A DNA stretch of 32,557 nt from Desulfobacteraceae bacterium (GTDB taxonomy: Bacteria > Desulfobacterota > Desulfobacteria > Desulfobacterales > Desulfobacteraceae): contig JAAELK010000151.1 in NCBI GenBank assembly GCA_024226935.1, positions 1 through 32,557 on the forward strand, in the 5' to 3' direction. Below are positions 1 to 7,490 of this stretch, one piece after another. Below the pieces are notes generated by a model, which made no database searches, was not told the origin of the DNA, and was given only the letters and a program-made list of their open reading frames with translations. The translations under genes and the position numbers were made by a program. The stretch's first letter is position 1. Every line of letters starts with the position of its first letter.

Positions 1-401
1 AATTTATAATCAAAATGGAAAATTTAATTCATTGTGTTGATATGGGGGGATTTCTTCCGCGAAGCGGTTTAGTTCTTGCATTATCATGGCTCCAACTTTT
101 AATGGAAAATTGTTTTGATTTGTATAGGTATCTTTAAGATTTCCTACAATATGTATGTTAAAAAAAAAATAGATTAGAATTTTATTCGTCCATATATTTG
201 CTGGATTATTGCTACATATGAAAATTTTAAATTTCTGATATTGCCTGCCGCGTTACAATAATTTTTAGATAGGTTTTTTTATTTTTCAATGAGTCAATCA
301 GCCAGGACGTCCCGGGAGAATGTCTTGTTCCATCTCCCGGTGTCACCCCAGGTATAAATTGACAGATCAAAGCTGCACTTTGATCCCGGTAATACTTTTT
401 T
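1..401. other. A+T-rich left edge, no confident gene
   Basis: No gene can be assigned here. A forward frame open from the left edge runs to a TAA at 135-137 (an ATG at 15 would give 40 residues). It has no ribosome binding site or recognisable motif, so it may be the tail of a gene cut by the window or chance. An 8-bp stem (CCGGGAGA 312-319 with TCTCCCGG 333-340) has no U-run on either side. Confidence 0.3.
361..385 (-). terminator. Possible terminator downstream of the cupin gene
   Basis: GATCAAAG (365-372) and CTTTGATC (378-385) form a perfect 8-bp stem with a 5-nt loop, just past the stop of the reverse-strand cupin gene. On the reverse strand the sequence after the stem is TGTCAATTT, only a weak U-run, so termination would be modest. 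Confidence 0.4.
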
Positions 402-767
402 TTAGAGTCCCCCGATCTTAACAGGTTGTTTTACCACGGTCAGCAACATCTTAAATTGTGTGGCAGCAAAGACTGAGTGGGGCACATTAGATGGCATGAC
501 CACCACCTGGCCGGCAGAGGCCTCGATTTTTTTTCCGTCAATATCGATCAGGGCCTGTCCGTCCAGAACCTGGACCATGGCATCTCCCGGGGAGGTGTGG
601 GCGGAAATCTCTTCTCCCTTGTCAAATGCAAAGAGGGTGATGTTGACATGGGCTTTACTGGAAAGGGTCCGGCTGACCACCCGGCCTTGTTCATAATCCA
701 CCAATTCTGCGATATTAACTGCCTGGGAAAAGGGTATGTTTTTGAGCAATTCTTGTTGATCTGTCAT
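402..767 (-). CDS. Small single-domain cupin protein
   Basis: A 121-residue protein consisting of one cupin barrel. The second cupin motif is clear (GQVVVMPSNVPHSVFA, G-x5-P-x2-H near residues 86-101). The first is weakened: ISAHTSPGDAMVQVLDG keeps one His and has Asp-Ala where HxH...E metal ligands are usual, so metal binding may be altered or absent. Small stand-alone cupins of this type are annotated as generic cupin-2 proteins and the substrate cannot be read from sequence. The start is well supported: AAAGGAGAT precedes the ATG on the reverse strand. It is transcribed divergently from the thiamine transporter operon, and a perfect FNR-type box lies about 77 bp upstream of the start, suggesting control by oxygen or redox state. 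The family call is firm; function is unknown. Confidence 0.85.
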   Translation of the reverse strand: MTDQQELLKNIPFSQAVNIAELVDYEQGRVVSRTLSSKAHVNITLFAFDKGEEISAHTSPGDAMVQVLDGQALIDIDGKKIEASAGQVVVMPSNVPHSVFAATQFKMLLTVVKQPVKIGGL

Positions 768-837
768 TTTTTTATCTCCTTTAATGCTTAATTTTATTTA
801 CTTATTCGATTTATATACCATAGTTTTGATAACTTAA

Positions 838-851
838 TTGATCTGGATCAA
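838..851. promoter_or_regulatory. FNR-type operator between cupin and thiB
   Basis: TTGATCTGGATCAA matches the FNR consensus TTGAT-N4-ATCAA at all ten fixed positions and sits inside the 18-bp palindrome AATTGATCTGGATCAATT (836-853). On the reverse strand TATATA (812-817) is a -10-like element whose centre is 30 bp from the box centre, close to class II activator geometry for the cupin gene. It is about 60 bp upstream of the thiB promoter candidate, so it could also touch that operon. Confidence 0.55.
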
Positions 852-907
852 TTTTTTAGAATTTAATAATTATGGTGTCATCTCCCGTGCTTATTGTAAA
901 TTAATAA

Positions 908-937
908 TTGACAGTTTCTTAATAAAAAATCTATATT
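908..937 (+). promoter_or_regulatory. Sigma-70-type promoter candidate for thiBPQ
   Basis: TTGACA (908-913) and TATATT (932-937) are separated by 18 bp. A second perfect -10 hexamer, TATAAT (957-962), lies downstream with only a weak -35 (TTGGAT, 936-941). The first pair would give a leader of about 70 nt before the thiB start. Confidence 0.5.
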
Positions 938-963
938 GGATAAAATTTATTAATGATATAATC

Positions 964-1008
964 AGGCCGTTTTTTTAAGCGAAACGGCTTTGTTTTTTTT
1001 AAACGGGG
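964..1008 (+). promoter_or_regulatory. Leader hairpin with U-run and alternative SD-masking pairing
   Basis: GCCGTTT (966-972) pairs with AAACGGC (982-988), followed by a T-run (989-1000), the form of an intrinsic terminator. A second AAACGG copy (1001-1006) overlaps the presumed ribosome binding site (GGGG, 1005-1008) of thiB. The left arm can therefore pair with either copy: one fold is terminator-like, the other masks the Shine-Dalgarno. No TPP (thi-box) aptamer sequence is seen upstream, so the ligand or signal is unknown. Confidence 0.4.
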
Positions 1009-1013
1009 TAGAT

Positions 1014-2051
1014 ATGAAATTTATTAAACTTTTTATTCTTATATGCTTGTTTACCGTGCCATCCATGGTATTTGCAGGGCAGAATGCTCAACTTGTTGTG
1101 ATGACCCATGATAGTTTTAGTGTCAGTAAAAAAGTTCTGAAAAAATTTGAAGATGAAAACAAGGTGAAGGTTGTTATTTTGAAAGCCGGTGATGCTGGTG
1201 CTGCCCTTAACCAGGCCATGTTGTCAAAGAATAATCCCATGGCGGATATTTTTTTTGGAGTTGATAATGCATTTTTGAGTCGTGCATTAAAATCTGGTAT
1301 GTTTGAATCCTATGGGTCTCCAAAACTTGCCCAGATTAAGGACGATCTTAAATTGGACAGCTCCAACAGGCTTCTTCCTGTAACCTTTGGTGATGTTTGT
1401 CTAAATTATGATAAGGCATGGTTTAAAAAACATGATCTGATGCCGCCTTCTTGTCTTGAAGACCTTTTAAAACCTGAATATAAAGGGCTTTTAGTTGTAG
1501 AAAACCCTGCAACATCATCTCCTGGGCTTTCATTTTTACTTGCCACAATTGGTCATTTTGGTGAGGATGGATACCTGGCTTATTGGGAAAAACTTAAAGA
1601 AAATGATGTTTTTATTGTAAACGGGTGGCAAAATGCATATTGGGGACAGTTCAGCGCAGCCTCCGACGGAGACAGGCCCATTGTTGTAAGTTATGCCACA
1701 AGCCCTCCTGCCGAAGTTTATTATTCAAAAAAACCTCTCACAAAAGCTCCTACTGGAGTTGTTACAGGTAATGAATCTGCCTTCAGACAAATAGAGTTTG
1801 CAGGGATTTTGAAAGGAACAAAACATAGAAAACTTGCTGAAAAGTTTATGGATTTTATCTTGGATATTTCTTTCCAGGAAGATATTCCCCTTCAGATGTT
1901 TGTTTTTCCAGCAAATAAAAATGCCAGACTTCCCGATGTCTTTAAAAAATATGCAGTAATTGCTAAAAAAACAGCGATTGTCCCGGCGGATCTTATTTCT
2001 CAAAAAAGAGAATCATGGATTGAAGCATGGACGGAAATAGTATTAAGATAA
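1014..2051 (+). CDS. thiB: Thiamine-type ABC transporter, substrate-binding protein
   Basis: A 345-residue periplasmic binding protein that would capture thiamine (or a thiamine phosphate) for the membrane permease encoded next. The start chosen is the ATG at 1014, which gives a clean signal peptide (MKFIKLFILICLFTVPSMVFA). A TTG at 990 in the same frame would add eight residues in front of it. ThiB-family features are visible in order: VVMTHDSFS near the mature N terminus, ADIFFGVDN, GDVCLNYDKAWF, NPATSSPGLSFLL, VNGWQNAYWGQF, VVSYATSPPAEV, and the ending QKRESWIEAWTEIV, which parallels the E. coli ThiB C terminus. It leads a three-gene operon, 7 bp before the permease. Substrate assignment is by family resemblance; other small cations or molecules remain possible. 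Confidence 0.85.
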   Translation: MKFIKLFILICLFTVPSMVFAGQNAQLVVMTHDSFSVSKKVLKKFEDENKVKVVILKAGDAGAALNQAMLSKNNPMADIFFGVDNAFLSRALKSGMFESYGSPKLAQIKDDLKLDSSNRLLPVTFGDVCLNYDKAWFKKHDLMPPSCLEDLLKPEYKGLLVVENPATSSPGLSFLLATIGHFGEDGYLAYWEKLKENDVFIVNGWQNAYWGQFSAASDGDRPIVVSYATSPPAEVYYSKKPLTKAPTGVVTGNESAFRQIEFAGILKGTKHRKLAEKFMDFILDISFQEDIPLQMFVFPANKNARLPDVFKKYAVIAKKTAIVPADLISQKRESWIEAWTEIVLR

Positions 2052-2058
2052 TAAAAGA

Positions 2059-3735
2059 ATGCTGCAAATGAAAAAAGGTAGATATAATACCCTTGCGGGC
2101 TTGGTGATCATAGCATTTCCGCTTTTGTTTTTATCTTTGTTTTATATATTTCCCTTGATGTCCATATTTAAGCTCAGTTTTTTTTCCGATGGGGGCTTTA
2201 ATGTCGATATCTTCAAGAAATTATTCTCAAAAAATTATTATTACAGGGTATTTTATTTTACATTTTTCCAGGCGCTTTTATCCACATTTGTAACCGTTGC
2301 AGCGGCACTTCCTGGCGCATATATATATACACACTACTCTTTTCCAGGTAAAAAATTATTAAAAACAGTTACGACAATTCCATTTGTTCTTCCCACCGTT
2401 GTCGTTGCGGCAGCCTTCCAGGCTTTTTTGGGGAAAAAAGGTGTTATCAATCAGGTATATGCATCTTTTTCCGGTGGTTCAGGTGTTTTGATTCATCTGG
2501 ATCAAACCCTGTGGTTGATAATACTGGCCCATCTGTTTTTTAACTATACAATCGTTTTCAGGATTGTGAGCGGGTTCTGGGCACAATTGGGAAATAAAAC
2601 TGCTGAAGCTGCAAAAATGCTTGGTGCTTCCGGCTTTAAAATTTTTATTAAAATAACTTTACCCCTTTTAAAACCTGCTCTTTATGCTTCGTCATTATTG
2701 GTTTTTATTTTTTGTTTTTCAAGTTTTGGAGTCATTTTGATACTTGGCGGACCTAAATTTTCAACCGTTGAAACTGAAATATACAAACAGGCTGTTTATC
2801 TTTTTAATCTGCCCATGGCTTCGGTGTTGTCCATTATACAGATATTTTTTACCTTTTTATTCATGTGGCTTTACTCTTCCATTCAAAAAAAGGCCTGCGT
2901 TGAATTGATGGGAGATTTTTCAGTCAACCCGGGCAAAAAAGCTGTTGGATGGTTTGAAAAAACAGCCCTGATTTTAAATTATGGTTTTGTTTTGTTATTT
3001 ATTATTTTGCCCATAGCCTCCCTTTTTATAAAGTCTGTATTTTCTGCCCAGGGGTTTACTTTTTCCAATTATACAGGACTTTTTGAAAACAAATTGGATT
3101 CAATATTTTTTGTGTCTCCCAATAAAGCCATTTTGTTTTCTTTTATATTCGGGCTGCTTACAATTATATTTGCATTATTTATAGGAGTTCTTGCATCCTT
3201 TGGTATCGAGCACTTTAAGAATAGATTGTCTGTTTTCTTTGATTCAATTTTAATGCTTCCACTAACCACATCCGCCGTGACTTTGGGATTCGGATTTATT
3301 ATCGCACTCGATACCCCTCCTCTAAATTTAAGAAACTCTTTTCTTCTTGTGCCGCTTGCACATACACTTGTGGCATATCCTTTTGTATTGCGCTCTGTTT
3401 TGCCGGCCCTTCGAAGTATCCCAAACTCTCTTCGGGAAGCCGCCATGGTATTGGGCGCAAAACCTGGTCAGGTGTTTTTTAATATTGATCTACCCATGAT
3501 TAAGAGCGCATTAATTACTGCGGCGGTTTTTGCTTTTACCATAAGCATGGGAGAATTTGGTGCAACTTCATTTACGGCAAGGCCTCAGATTCCAACGATG
3601 CCCGTTGCCATTTATCGATATTTAGGTCAGCCGGGTGCTGTTAACTATGGTCATGCCATGGCGATGAGTTCTTTGCTGATTCTTGTAACTGTGTCGGGTT
3701 TTTTAATTATCGAAAAATTGGGAAAGGATAAATAG
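2059..3735 (+). CDS. thiP: Thiamine-type ABC transporter, fused double permease
   Basis: A 558-residue inner-membrane permease made of two MetI-like halves fused in one chain, the usual ThiP/FbpB layout, with about twelve membrane segments. Each half carries an EAA-type loop that contacts the ATPase: EAAKMLGASGFKIFIKITLP in the first half and EAAMVLGAKPGQVFFNIDLP in the second. The N terminus enters the membrane directly (LVIIAFPLLFLSLFYIFPL). The start at 2059 is the longest frame; ATG at 2068 is an alternative and neither has a strong ribosome binding site, so translation may be coupled to thiB, whose stop is 7 bp upstream. It works with the binding protein before it and the ATPase 9 bp after it. 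Family and role are secure, substrate less so. Confidence 0.85.
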   Translation: MLQMKKGRYNTLAGLVIIAFPLLFLSLFYIFPLMSIFKLSFFSDGGFNVDIFKKLFSKNYYYRVFYFTFFQALLSTFVTVAAALPGAYIYTHYSFPGKKLLKTVTTIPFVLPTVVVAAAFQAFLGKKGVINQVYASFSGGSGVLIHLDQTLWLIILAHLFFNYTIVFRIVSGFWAQLGNKTAEAAKMLGASGFKIFIKITLPLLKPALYASSLLVFIFCFSSFGVILILGGPKFSTVETEIYKQAVYLFNLPMASVLSIIQIFFTFLFMWLYSSIQKKACVELMGDFSVNPGKKAVGWFEKTALILNYGFVLLFIILPIASLFIKSVFSAQGFTFSNYTGLFENKLDSIFFVSPNKAILFSFIFGLLTIIFALFIGVLASFGIEHFKNRLSVFFDSILMLPLTTSAVTLGFGFIIALDTPPLNLRNSFLLVPLAHTLVAYPFVLRSVLPALRSIPNSLREAAMVLGAKPGQVFFNIDLPMIKSALITAAVFAFTISMGEFGATSFTARPQIPTMPVAIYRYLGQPGAVNYGHAMAMSSLLILVTVSGFLIIEKLGKDK

Positions 3736-3744
3736 GATCAGCCC

Positions 3745-4866
3745 ATGGGACTTGAAATAAAATCAATCAGTAAAAAAATGGATGACAAGGTTGTTCTTGA
3801 GTCTATTTCTTTTTCAATAGATGCAGGCAGTATACTGTGTTTGTTGGGACCTTCTGGCTGTGGAAAGACAACACTTTTAAGGATCATTGCGGGTCTTGAA
3901 ACTCCCGATTCAGGTGATGTTTTGTTCCATGGAAAATCCATAACAAAAATATCTCCCCATAAACGAAATTTTGGAATGATGTTCCAGGATTTTGCTTTGT
4001 TTCCCCATAAAAATGTCTTTGAAAATGTGATGTTTGGTCTTGAAATGAAAGGTATTTCTAAGAGTGAAATTAAAACACGTGTAATTGAAATGCTGAATGT
4101 AACTGGTCTTTCAGGATTTGAAAAAAGATCGATAGCAGGTTTATCCGGAGGGGAAAAGCAACGTGTTGCCCTTGCAAGAAGTCTTGTCCCGCAACCTTCG
4201 TTGCTCATGCTTGATGAACCCCTGGGGTCCCTTGACAGAGCTCTTCGTGAAAAATTGATGGTGGATCTAAAAAATATTTTAAAAAAAGTCGGTGTCACTG
4301 CTGTATTTGTAACCCATGATCAGGCTGAAGCCTACGCAGTAGCCGATTCCATTGCTGTGTTCAGTAAAGGAAAAATTGAGCAGATTGCATCTTCCCAGAA
4401 AATTTATAGATATCCTGTTAATAAATTTGTGGCATCCTTTTTAGGTTTTAATAATATTTTTCCGGGAGTACAAATTGAGGACGGATTAATTCAAACCCAG
4501 ATCGGAAAGTTTAAAATCGGGAAATTGCCCGCCGTCAATATGGGAACAAAAGTTTTAATACTCATCCGGCCTGAATATATTTTTCTGGCTGAATCCAATG
4601 GTGGAAAGATTGGTGAAAAGATTGGTGAAAAGCTTGATGAAAAGATTGGTGAAAATGATGATGGCAATGATGTTTTTCTTGAAGGAATTATTACTTCCGC
4701 CATTTTTAAGGGACAGTTTTATTCTGTCACCTTTGAACCTTCATGTTCGGCAAAGACAAAAAAATTGTATTTTGATGTGGGGTATCATCTGAACCCAACG
4801 CCTGGTACAAAGACCTTTGTCCGAATCAACAAAGGTGGTGTGTTGATTATAGAAGATATTGGTTAA
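3745..4866 (+). CDS. thiQ: Thiamine-type ABC transporter, ATP-binding subunit with TOBE-like tail
   Basis: A 373-residue ATPase that would power the permease. Visible motifs: Walker A GPSGCGKTT (35-43), Q-loop in MMFQDFALFPH, signature LSGGEKQRVALARSL, Walker B LLMLDEPLGSLD and the switch His in VTHDQAEAYAV. About 130 residues follow the ATPase core and look like the TOBE-type regulatory tail of PotA/FbpC-like ATPases. Classical E. coli ThiQ (about 230 residues) lacks this tail, so the gene symbol rests mainly on the thiB-thiP context. A four-fold in-frame 12-bp repeat (4606-4653) adds a KIGE-type hydrophilic stretch inside the tail. The stop overlaps the convergent oxidase gene by 3 bp, with no room for a terminator between them. 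Confidence 0.8.
   Translation: MGLEIKSISKKMDDKVVLESISFSIDAGSILCLLGPSGCGKTTLLRIIAGLETPDSGDVLFHGKSITKISPHKRNFGMMFQDFALFPHKNVFENVMFGLEMKGISKSEIKTRVIEMLNVTGLSGFEKRSIAGLSGGEKQRVALARSLVPQPSLLMLDEPLGSLDRALREKLMVDLKNILKKVGVTAVFVTHDQAEAYAVADSIAVFSKGKIEQIASSQKIYRYPVNKFVASFLGFNNIFPGVQIEDGLIQTQIGKFKIGKLPAVNMGTKVLILIRPEYIFLAESNGGKIGEKIGEKLDEKIGENDDGNDVFLEGIITSAIFKGQFYSVTFEPSCSAKTKKLYFDVGYHLNPTPGTKTFVRINKGGVLIIEDIG
4606..4653 (+). repeat. 12-bp tandem repeat x4 inside thiQ
   Basis: The unit AAGATTGGTGAA occurs four times in a row (4606, 4618, 4630, 4642). The third copy is diverged (AAGCTTGATGAA). Because the unit is 12 bp, copy-number changes keep the frame. It encodes KIGE-KIGE-KLDE-KIGE in the C-terminal tail of the ATPase, probably a surface loop. 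Confidence 0.9.
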
Positions 4867-6065
4867 AGGTTGAATTTAGTTTTTGCCCTGTCGCAGAGAT
4901 ACTCCCCGATGGGGATGGCTGAAGTTGCAGCAGGAGAGGGCGCATTGCACACATGCAAGGAGCGATGGGTTTTGGCAAATAAAAAATCATGGACCAGGCC
5001 ACCGTCCTTTTTTACCGCCTGGGCTCGGATACCCGCAGGATAAGGGTTTAAATCCTTAAGGGTCAGCCCCGGACAGTATTTTTGAACTCTTTTTAAATAT
5101 CCGGGTTTATAGGAAGCATCTATCCATTCTTTTATCCCGGACCCCAGATGTTGTCCGATTACTTTCCAGAATCCAGGGAAAGCAAGCATCTGGGCGGTAT
5201 CAACCAGATCCACATTGAACCTGCCATATCCTTCCCGCTTAAAACCCATGACGGCGTTGGGACCAACGGTGATACATCCGTCAACCATGGGGGTTAAATG
5301 GACGCCTAAAAAGGGCAGATCAGGGTCGGGAATGGGATAGATAAGATGGGAAACAATTTTTGCCAGCCGATCCGGCAGGCGATAGTATTCCCCCCGGAAG
5401 GGCAGGATCATAAAATCTATGGCTATTCCCATCATCCGGGCCAGCCTGTCAGCTTCAAGTCCTCCGCAGGCAATGAGATGGCTGGCACAAAAAGGTTTTT
5501 GATCCGTGAATATAGTGACCTTATCTGAACTTTCTTCTATCCGGGTCACGGCTTGACCTTTCTTTATTATACCGCCGGCAGCCTTGAACAGATCCGCCAT
5601 TTTTGCTGTGATCTTTGTATAATCTGTGATGCCGGTGGCCGGAACCAGAAGAGCTCCCAGGCCAAAGATATGGGGTTCCATTTTGTTTAATTGGCGTCGG
5701 TCAATGGATCGGGTTGGGATTTTATTCTGGGCGCACCGTTTTTCAAGGGCTTCCATTCGTTTTACTTCCAGGGGTGTGGTTGCCACAAGCAGCTTGCCGC
5801 ATTGTCTGAAGGGTAGATTATGGGTTTTACAAAAATCCATGGTGGCCCTGGCCCCTCTTTTGCAAAAATCCGCCTTGAGGCTGCCGGGTTCATAGTAAAC
5901 TCCTGCATGGATTACTCCGGAGTTATGACCTGTCTGGTGGGCGGCAAATCTATTTTCTTTTTCGACTAAAATAACACTGGCCTTGGGATATCGGGTTTTT
6001 ATGGTCAGGGCCGTTGATAACCCGATAATGCCTCCACCGATAAGTGCTAGGTCAAATTGATTCAA
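4863..6065 (-). CDS. lhgO: L-2-hydroxyglutarate oxidase/dehydrogenase, FAD-dependent
   Basis: A 400-residue flavoprotein of the DAO family that oxidises L-2-hydroxyglutarate to 2-oxoglutarate, repairing or recycling a side product of reductive metabolism and passing electrons to a quinone or other acceptor. The N terminus has the FAD-binding fold (LALIGGGIIGLSTALTIKTR) and the family hallmark HQTGHNSGVIHAGVYYEPGS at about residues 43-62. Other LhgO features are LPFRGEYYRL, FLGVHLTPMVDG, VGPNAVMGFKREGY and the C-terminal NAPSPAATSAIPIGEYL. The start is a TTG at 6065 with AAAGGGA seven bases upstream on the reverse strand. It converges on thiQ with overlapping stops. An 88-bp interspersed repeat lies just upstream of its start, in the shared region with the radical SAM gene. 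Confidence 0.88.
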   Translation of the reverse strand: MNQFDLALIGGGIIGLSTALTIKTRYPKASVILVEKENRFAAHQTGHNSGVIHAGVYYEPGSLKADFCKRGARATMDFCKTHNLPFRQCGKLLVATTPLEVKRMEALEKRCAQNKIPTRSIDRRQLNKMEPHIFGLGALLVPATGITDYTKITAKMADLFKAAGGIIKKGQAVTRIEESSDKVTIFTDQKPFCASHLIACGGLEADRLARMMGIAIDFMILPFRGEYYRLPDRLAKIVSHLIYPIPDPDLPFLGVHLTPMVDGCITVGPNAVMGFKREGYGRFNVDLVDTAQMLAFPGFWKVIGQHLGSGIKEWIDASYKPGYLKRVQKYCPGLTLKDLNPYPAGIRAQAVKKDGGLVHDFLFAKTHRSLHVCNAPSPAATSAIPIGEYLCDRAKTKFNL

Positions 6066-6095
6066 GTTTTTCCCTTTAGATCTGTTTTTTTAATT

Positions 6096-6182
6096 TATAT
6101 GAAACTCTCGATATCAAAAGAGAGTTTCAATCTTTGTTGTGAGCAGAACCAAGGGCAAAATCCCTGGTCCGCCCATGGCGGT
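6096..6182 (+). repeat. Interspersed two-hairpin repeat, copy A
   Basis: One of five related ~88-bp elements in the window. Hairpin 1 is GAAACTCTC (6101-6109) with GAGAGTTTC (6120-6128) around a 10-nt loop. A conserved TTTGTTGTG linker follows, then an imperfect hairpin 2 (ACCAAGGG / CCCTGGT), and the terminal GTCCGCCCATGGCGGTTATT segment, itself able to form CCGCC-CAT-GGCGG. It lies between the divergent lhgO and radical SAM genes. Confidence 0.85.
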
Positions 6183-6281
6183 TATTGCAATAAAATTGCA
6201 TCATAGAGGTGTGGGTTGGAAATTTCAATTAAAAAAACAGGAATACAGTTATAATTATTTTTTTTAAAAAAAGGAGGAATA

Positions 6282-6300
6282 TAGCAAATACTATTTGCTA
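6282..6300. promoter_or_regulatory. Perfect 19-bp palindrome in the radical SAM leader
   Basis: TAGCAAATACTATTTGCTA is a perfect 9-bp inverted repeat around one central base. It could be an operator or an RNA hairpin. A strong Shine-Dalgarno-like AAGGAGG (6271-6277) sits 4 bases before it with no start codon at normal distance, which is unusual. Confidence 0.55.
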
Positions 6301-6307
6301 ATTATTT

Positions 6308-6343
6308 ATGCTTTTGATAGCTGATGAATATATAAAATATTGA
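6308..6343 (+). CDS. Possible 11-codon leader peptide before the radical SAM gene
   Basis: ATG at 6308 opens 11 codons (MLLIADEYIKY) ending at TGA 6341-6343, 19 bp before the radical SAM start. The nearest ribosome binding site (6271-6277) is too far in linear distance. If the 19-nt palindrome between them folds, the effective spacing drops to about 11 nt. It may be a leader peptide, a very small substrate peptide, or chance; there is no other support. Confidence 0.15.
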   Translation: MLLIADEYIKY

Positions 6344-6362
6344 TTAATTTGAGGAGGTTTAG

Positions 6363-7256
6363 ATGATTACCAGTTTACATCTGTTATTAACATATACCTG
6401 TTCATATGCCTGTGATCATTGTTTTCTTTATTCCAGCCCCGAGCAGACCGGTGTCTTTTCCCTGGAACAGTTGACTAATCTTATTTGCGGGGCAAAAAAA
6501 ATAAAAAGTATTCGGTCCATCAGTTTTGAAGGAGGAGAGCCTTTTTTATACTATGGATTGCTCCATGAAGGTATCAGGCAGGTGACCCAGGCAGGTTTTA
6601 ATACTGCCGTGGAAACAAATTGTTATTGGGCCACAGGTGTCGAGGATGCAAAATTATGGCTCAGACCCCTGCAGGAAGTTGGACTGAAAATTATTGAGCC
6701 GGGGGATGATTCTTTCCACCATGGGGATATCGATGTAACTCCGGGGCAGATGGCAGCCCAGGCAGCCCGTGAGCTTGGGATGACCGTCAAGACTATCTGT
6801 GTTGAAAAACCTAAAGTTATAAATTGTGATGATCATATCAAGGGGGAACCTGTCTACGCCGGAGGTCCCAAACTTCGGGGTCGCGCCGTGGAAACTCTGG
6901 TTAAGGATCTTCCCAGAAAACCATGGGATGAACTGACAGAATGCAAAATGGAAAAATTAAGAGATCCGGGAAGGGTTCATATTGACCCCTTTGGTAATGT
7001 TCATATTTGTCAGGGGCTTAGCATGGGCAATTATCTTGAATCGAGTCTGGCCGAGGTATTAACTTCCTATGATCCCGATACCCATCCTGTTTGTGGCCCC
7101 CTGCTCAAGGGGGGGCCTGCTGCCCTTGCAAGGCAGTATAGTTTGCCCCATGCAGATCAATATGTGGATGAATGTCATTTTTGTTCAAAGTTATGCAAAT
7201 CCCTTGTGGATCGGTTTCCCAAATATTTGACTCCCCGCCAGGTATTTGGATTATAG
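6363..7256 (+). CDS. Radical SAM protein with SPASM-like C terminus
   Basis: A 297-residue radical SAM enzyme. The cluster motif CSYACDHC (C-x3-C-x2-C) lies near residues 14-21, followed by the SAM-binding GGE motif in ISFEGGEPFLYYG. The C terminus has SPASM-type signals: FGNVHICQGLSMGNYLE with SLAEVL, and the cysteine group CHFCSKLC near the end, suggesting at least one auxiliary Fe-S cluster. Such enzymes modify peptides or proteins or make cofactors; the substrate here is not evident. The start has a strong GAGGAGG six bases upstream. Its leader holds copy A of the interspersed repeat and a 19-bp palindrome. It precedes the Hdr cluster on the same strand but is separated by 234 bp and a sigma-54-type promoter, so it is probably a separate unit. 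Confidence 0.85.
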   Translation: MITSLHLLLTYTCSYACDHCFLYSSPEQTGVFSLEQLTNLICGAKKIKSIRSISFEGGEPFLYYGLLHEGIRQVTQAGFNTAVETNCYWATGVEDAKLWLRPLQEVGLKIIEPGDDSFHHGDIDVTPGQMAAQAARELGMTVKTICVEKPKVINCDDHIKGEPVYAGGPKLRGRAVETLVKDLPRKPWDELTECKMEKLRDPGRVHIDPFGNVHICQGLSMGNYLESSLAEVLTSYDPDTHPVCGPLLKGGPAALARQYSLPHADQYVDECHFCSKLCKSLVDRFPKYLTPRQVFGL

Positions 7257-7412
7257 GATCTGCCCCTTTTACTAGCATGGTAGCTTTTTTGCTACTTTTA
7301 CCGGTCGCATGTTTGGTTCTTGGAAAAAAAAGATTATAGAAGTTTTTTTTGATCTGATTTGCAACAACCTGGATTTTAAACATTTTTTTGTTTGTGTCAA
7401 TTTGATGGAAAG

Positions 7413-7429
7413 TTGGCATGCTCTTTGCT
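7413..7429 (+). promoter_or_regulatory. Sigma-54-type (-24/-12) promoter before the Hdr cluster
   Basis: TTGGCATGCTCTTTGCT fits the RpoN consensus YTGGCACGRNNNTTGCW at all but two positions. GG (7415-7416) and GC (7427-7428) have the required 12-bp register. Transcription would begin near 7440, some 50-75 bp before the first Hdr gene. An enhancer-binding activator would be needed; none is encoded in the window. Confidence 0.65.
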
Positions 7430-7490
7430 CTGTTGGGCTGGACAAAAGAGTGGAAAAATGAATGATTTTTGAGGAAGTATTCTTGAAATT

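Noticed and set aside
312-340. 8-bp CCGGGAGA/TCTCCCGG inverted repeat as a terminator
   Set aside because: No U-run follows on either strand and the loop is 13 nt.
768-1013. TPP riboswitch upstream of thiB
   Set aside because: The CTGAGA and ACCTGATCTGG-type thi-box elements were looked for and are absent.
7279-7299. GTAGC-TTTTTT-GCTAC hairpin followed by TTTT, as a terminator for the radical SAM gene
   Set aside because: The stem is only 5 bp with a homopolymer loop; it could help end transcription but is too weak to call.
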